This document shows positions 4,644-7,524 of a DNA stretch of 7,524 nt, piece after piece. Made by a program: the position numbers and the translations under genes. The DNA comes from Eubacteriaceae bacterium (GTDB lineage: Bacteria; Bacillota; Clostridia; Eubacteriales; Anaerofustaceae). The notes under the pieces were generated by a model. That model made no database searches and had not been told where the DNA came from. It worked only from the letters and a program-made list of their open reading frames with translations. The first letter of the stretch is position 1, and the number at the start of each line of letters is the position of its first letter. Location of the stretch: positions 1 through 7,524 of the forward strand of contig JAGACT010000227.1 in the NCBI GenBank assembly GCA_017613995.1. Direction: 5' to 3'.

Positions 4644-5594
4644 ATGAAAATGAAAAGGCACATATGTGTCCTGCTGGTTCTTTTCCTGATGCTCATCTTT
4701 TCAGCCTGCGCTCAAGAGAGCGCCTCCGGGGGCGGAAAGGGACAGGATAAGCCTGTCATAGTCACATGCGCATTCCCGGAATACGACTGGGTGAGACGGC
4801 TCCTTGACGGGTGTTCTGACAAAGCGGAAGTCGTGCTCCTGCTCGACAACGGGGCGGATCTGCACAATTATCAGCCCACTGCCGAAGACGTGGTCAGGAT
4901 AGCCGAATGCGACATGCTGGTGTATGTGGGCGGAGAGTCCGAGGAATGGGTAGAGGACATACTGTATGATCAGGCCGTCAGGCCGTACAGGGTGGTGAAA
5001 CTGATGCGCGTCCTGTATGACAGGCTGCAGGAGGTGGAAGACGGGGACAGGAAAGAGAATGATGAACATGTCTGGCTGTCCCTGACCAACGCAAAGATCT
5101 CGTGCGAGGCCATCGCGGAAGGGCTGGCTGACCTGCTGCCTGACGACAGACGGCATATAGAATCAAATCTGGAACAGTATGTCTCACGTCTGGAGGAACT
5201 GGACGGAAGATATGCAGCCGCAGTGGAACAGGGGGACACCAGGATGCTGGTGTTTGCCGACAGGTTCCCCTTCAGGTACATGGCCCGGGACTATTCCCTC
5301 AGCTGTCATGCTGCTTTCCGGGGCTGCCGGGCGGAGACAGAGGCCAGTTTTGAAACCGTCATAGCCCTTGCGGGCCTTGTCGACGCCAACGGGTTGAAGC
5401 ATATCGTCATAACCGAGACGTCCGACGGGAAGATAGCCGAAGCGGTGAAGGATGCCACGGCTTCCGGGGACCGGGACATCGTCGTCCTGGATTCGATGCA
5501 GTCGAAGACCGCGCGCGACATATTGAACGGCGTGACATATATGGATACAATGGAGAGAAATCTTGAGGCGCTGAAGACGGCGCTGACGAAATGA
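4644..5594 (+). CDS. znuA: Zinc (or manganese) ABC transporter substrate-binding lipoprotein, ZnuA-like
   Basis: A 316-aa cluster A-I metal-binding protein that captures Zn2+ (or Mn2+) outside the membrane and hands it to the permease two genes downstream. It has a lipoprotein signal: basic MKMKR, a hydrophobic stretch, then lipobox FSAC with Cys22. Family motifs include AFPEYDWVRRLL, ADLHNYQPT with metal ligand H74, and NDEHVWLS with H142. The His-rich loop usual in zinc-specific members is missing. The third ligand His is replaced by Ala-Asp (A205-D206 in VFADRFPFRY), a pattern I associate with clostridial relatives. H222 in CHAAFRGC and E258 or D261 near the C-terminus could contribute. 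The start is ATG 4644 with AAGGAG (4629-4634) nine bases upstream; an in-frame TTG at 4599 sits almost on the transcription start and is rejected. Zinc over manganese is inferred only. Confidence 0.87.
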   Translation: MKMKRHICVLLVLFLMLIFSACAQESASGGGKGQDKPVIVTCAFPEYDWVRRLLDGCSDKAEVVLLLDNGADLHNYQPTAEDVVRIAECDMLVYVGGESEEWVEDILYDQAVRPYRVVKLMRVLYDRLQEVEDGDRKENDEHVWLSLTNAKISCEAIAEGLADLLPDDRRHIESNLEQYVSRLEELDGRYAAAVEQGDTRMLVFADRFPFRYMARDYSLSCHAAFRGCRAETEASFETVIALAGLVDANGLKHIVITETSDGKIAEAVKDATASGDRDIVVLDSMQSKTARDILNGVTYMDTMERNLEALKTALTK

Positions 5595-5601
5595 GGGCTT
5601 G

Positions 5602-6291
5602 ATGCTGATTAAGGCTGAGGATGTCTCGCTGGGCTATGATTCGAAAGCCATAGTCGAACATCTGAATTTTGAGGTGAACGAAGGGGATTACCTCTGCATA
5701 GTGGGCGAGAACGGCTCCGGAAAGTCTACCCTGATGAAGACTGTCCTGGGCCTGGTCAGGCCTGTCTCGGGGACAGTCACCTTCGATGAGTCTTTCGCAA
5801 AGAAACAGATAGGATATCTTCCCCAGCAGACCGGAGCACAGAGGGATTTCCCCGCTTCGGTGGAGGAGATAGTCCTCTCGGGATGCCTGACCAACGGCAC
5901 ATTCCACCCTTTCTATTCGCTGGAAGACAAGGCGCTTGCCGCAGAGAATATGCGCAGGATGGGGCTGGAGGCCCTCAGGAAGAGGAGCTACAGGACCCTG
6001 TCCGGCGGCCAGCAGCAGAGGGTCCTGCTTGCCAGGGCGCTGTGTTCAACTGACAGGATCATCCTTATGGATGAACCGGTGTCCGGACTGGATCCGGCGG
6101 CAGCCGGGGAGATGTATGATGCGGTGGAAGAGCTCAACAGGGGCGGCACCGCGGTCATGATGATAACCCATGACATCGAAGGCGCGCTGAGATATGCCGA
6201 TCACATACTTGTCATCGGGGACGAGGTCTTCTTCGGCACTAAGGAAGAGTACATGGTACGCGCGGGGATCGTCCCTCAGGAGGAGGAATGA
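5602..6291 (+). CDS. znuC: Zinc ABC transporter ATP-binding protein, ZnuC-like
   Basis: A 229-aa ABC ATPase that powers metal import on the cytoplasmic face of the permease. All nucleotide-binding motifs are intact: Walker A GENGSGKST (35-43), Q-loop region YLPQQ (72-76), signature LSGGQ (133-137), Walker B IILMDEP (153-159), D-loop SGLD (161-164) and H-loop His190 in MITHD. The phrase YLPQQTGAQRDFPASVEEIV resembles the metal (Zn/Mn) subfamily. The start is taken as ATG 5602, with GAGGG (5593-5597) four bases upstream and overlapping the end of znuA; the adjacent TTG at 5599 would leave almost no spacer. It lies seven bases after the znuA stop and overlaps the permease gene by an ATGA, so the three are one operon. 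Confidence 0.92.
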   Translation: MLIKAEDVSLGYDSKAIVEHLNFEVNEGDYLCIVGENGSGKSTLMKTVLGLVRPVSGTVTFDESFAKKQIGYLPQQTGAQRDFPASVEEIVLSGCLTNGTFHPFYSLEDKALAAENMRRMGLEALRKRSYRTLSGGQQQRVLLARALCSTDRIILMDEPVSGLDPAAAGEMYDAVEELNRGGTAVMMITHDIEGALRYADHILVIGDEVFFGTKEEYMVRAGIVPQEEE

Positions 6292-7127
6292 TGGAAAAGC
6301 TCATATTCTACCTCCAGTACCCTTTCGTGAGATACGCCCTCATAGTAGGCGTGCTCATCGCCCTGTGTTCGGCTTTGCTGGGCATCCCCCTGGTGCTCAG
6401 GAGATTCTCGCTCATAGGGGATGGGCTGGCTCATGTGGCCTTCGCCGCGATGGCCGTGGCGGCAGTGCTGAAGCTTGACAACGACATGCCCGTGATACTC
6501 GTCATAACCATAGTGAGCGCTGTCCTCATACTGGGGACGGGCCGGTCGGCCAGGATAAAGGGAGACTCCGCGATAGCCATGATAAGCGTCGGCAGCATGG
6601 CGGTCGGCTATCTGCTGGTGAACGTGTTCTCCACGTCTGCGAACATATCGGGGGACGTCTGCAGCACCCTTTTCGGATCAACATCGATACTTACACTTTC
6701 GGAGAGCGACGTCAGGATCTGCTGCATGCTGTCCGCCGCGGTAGTGTTTGCGTACATAATGCTGCACAACAGGATATTCGCCGTCACTTTCGACGAGAGC
6801 TTTGCGGCGGCGACCGGACTGAACACAAGGATATATAATCTGGTCATCGCGGTGATATGCGCGGTGGTCATAGTGCTTGCGATGAACCTGGTGGGATCTC
6901 TGCTCATAACAGCTCTGGTGGTGTTCCCGGCTCTTTCGGCCATGAGGCTGTTCTCCGACTACAGGTCGGTGACTCTATTTGCCGCGTTCCTTTCGGTGAT
7001 ATGCGCCCGGGGAGGGATGCTGGTGTCGATACTGGCCGGAACGCCCATAGGTTCCACGATAGTCATAGCCGACATGGCGGCGTTCCTAGTGTGCGCCCTC
7101 ATAGGCAGGATGAAGGGGGAGACTTGA
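6288..7127 (+). CDS. znuB: Zinc ABC transporter permease, ZnuB-like (ABC-3 family)
   Basis: A 279-aa integral membrane permease that forms the metal channel with ZnuC. It is hydrophobic throughout, with about eight segments. Conserved ABC-3 family marks are GDGLAHVAFA (44-53, equivalent to the DSLSHA-type motif), the cytoplasmic coupling segment FDESFAAATGL (168-178), LVGSLLITALVVFPALSA and the late GTPIGSTIV (251-259). The gene overlaps the znuC stop as ATGA. A second ATG at 6291 is better spaced from the strong AGGAGGAGGA (6278-6287), so the true protein may be one residue shorter. It ends one base before the next gene. Manganese or iron permeases of the same family look alike; zinc is favoured by the context. 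Confidence 0.9.
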   Translation: MMEKLIFYLQYPFVRYALIVGVLIALCSALLGIPLVLRRFSLIGDGLAHVAFAAMAVAAVLKLDNDMPVILVITIVSAVLILGTGRSARIKGDSAIAMISVGSMAVGYLLVNVFSTSANISGDVCSTLFGSTSILTLSESDVRICCMLSAAVVFAYIMLHNRIFAVTFDESFAAATGLNTRIYNLVIAVICAVVIVLAMNLVGSLLITALVVFPALSAMRLFSDYRSVTLFAAFLSVICARGGMLVSILAGTPIGSTIVIADMAAFLVCALIGRMKGET

Positions 7128-7128
7128 T

Positions 7129-7524
7129 ATGGCAAAAAGGATGATAACGCTGACGGTTGTCCTGGCCCTGCTGCTGGGAGCGTTTTCGGCATGTTCCAAG
7201 AGCGAAGGCAGGAGCGGCGGCACGCAGGCCGGGCCCAATGTGAAGACCGTAGATGACGTATTGAAGGAAAAGACGGAAGATGACACGGCCCGGGACGCGG
7301 CTGAGGAGAAGGACGCACCGGAGCCGGTCCCGGACACACAGGTACGGCGCATATATACGGCTGATTCAATAGATATGGATCTCACCGGACTGAACGGGGA
7401 CCTGGTATATGCCCGGGTCAACGACATGATGGCCAGGCCCGAGGGCTACGTGGGAAAGGTGATCAGGGTCTCGGGATATTTTCAGATATATGAGGACGGG
7501 GGCGTCGATTACTACACCTGCATG
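7129..7524 (+). CDS. Lipoprotein linked to the zinc-uptake operon (3' end cut by window)
   Basis: The first 132 codons of a gene that continues past the window end. ATG 7129 is preceded by AAGGGGGAG (7113-7121) with a 7-base spacer and begins one base after the znuB stop. The protein has a lipoprotein signal: MAKRM, a Leu/Val-rich core and FSAC with Cys22, the same four-residue lipobox as in the ZnuA-like protein. A low-complexity, charged linker rich in Glu, Asp and Lys follows (about 23-85), then a folded part with DLTGLNGDLVYARVNDMM, PEGYVGKVIRVSGYFQIYED and YYTCM. I recall similar small lipoproteins beside zinc transporters in Clostridia, with the 'PE-Y-GK-V-G' region and Cys residues further on, but I know no proven function. 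A role as an accessory extracytoplasmic metal-binding or metal-transfer protein is inferred from position alone. Confidence 0.8.
   Translation, partial: MAKRMITLTVVLALLLGAFSACSKSEGRSGGTQAGPNVKTVDDVLKEKTEDDTARDAAEEKDAPEPVPDTQVRRIYTADSIDMDLTGLNGDLVYARVNDMMARPEGYVGKVIRVSGYFQIYEDGGVDYYTCM

Noticed and set aside
5407..5907. 166-aa minus-strand open frame across the znuA-znuC junction
   Set aside because: Opposes two clearly real genes and has no recognisable protein features.

Overview
The window looks like a piece of chromosome from an anaerobic Bacillota, most likely a gut-type Clostridia. Three things point there: the compact operons with strong AGGAG-type ribosome binding sites, a tRNA gene with encoded CCA, and a zinc-uptake cluster whose ZnuA and trailing lipoprotein resemble clostridial versions. 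Coding DNA is GC-rich with frequent ATA (Ile) and AGG (Arg) codons, while the intergenic regions are clearly AT-richer. Synergistota or Negativicutes are not excluded from sequence reading alone.

Region 1 (1-967) is the end of a methionine ABC transporter operon: the C-terminal NIL domain of MetN (partial) overlaps a complete MetI permease by 8 bases. No metQ follows. A hairpin without a U-tract comes after metI.

Region 2 (968-1371) is a 400-base intergenic stretch that is not empty. It holds a near-consensus sigma-70 promoter (TTGACA-N17-TATATT), a 10-bp direct repeat (TTGACAGATA), a possible 38-codon Asn-rich leader ORF, two strong RNA hairpins and an excellent intrinsic terminator (11-bp stem plus TTTTTGTTTTT). 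The terminator lies only 45 bases before the next gene, so the downstream operon appears to be controlled by terminator read-through (attenuator or riboswitch-like). I could not match it to a known RNA class.

Region 3 (1372-4357) is a three-gene operon: a cytoplasmic AbgB-type M20 metallo-amidohydrolase, a DUF5058-type integral membrane protein, and a second unnamed membrane protein of the same length (238 aa). The likely reading is a two-subunit permease that imports an N-acyl amino acid, aminoacyl-amide or dipeptide-like compound which the hydrolase then cleaves. In this reading the two membrane proteins take the place of AbgT. A 14-bp GC-rich hairpin closes the operon. This operon with its leader is the best candidate for an undescribed system in the window.

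Region 4 (4375-4528, minus strand) is a tRNA-Lys(CTT) gene with its own extended -10 promoter and an intrinsic terminator.

Region 5 (4561-7524) is a zinc (or manganese) ABC uptake operon read from a TTGACT-N17-TATAAT promoter that diverges from the tRNA promoter: znuA-like lipoprotein, znuC ATPase, znuB permease, then a second lipoprotein that runs off the window end. The genes are nearly contiguous, with one ATGA overlap, so they should be co-transcribed and translationally coupled.
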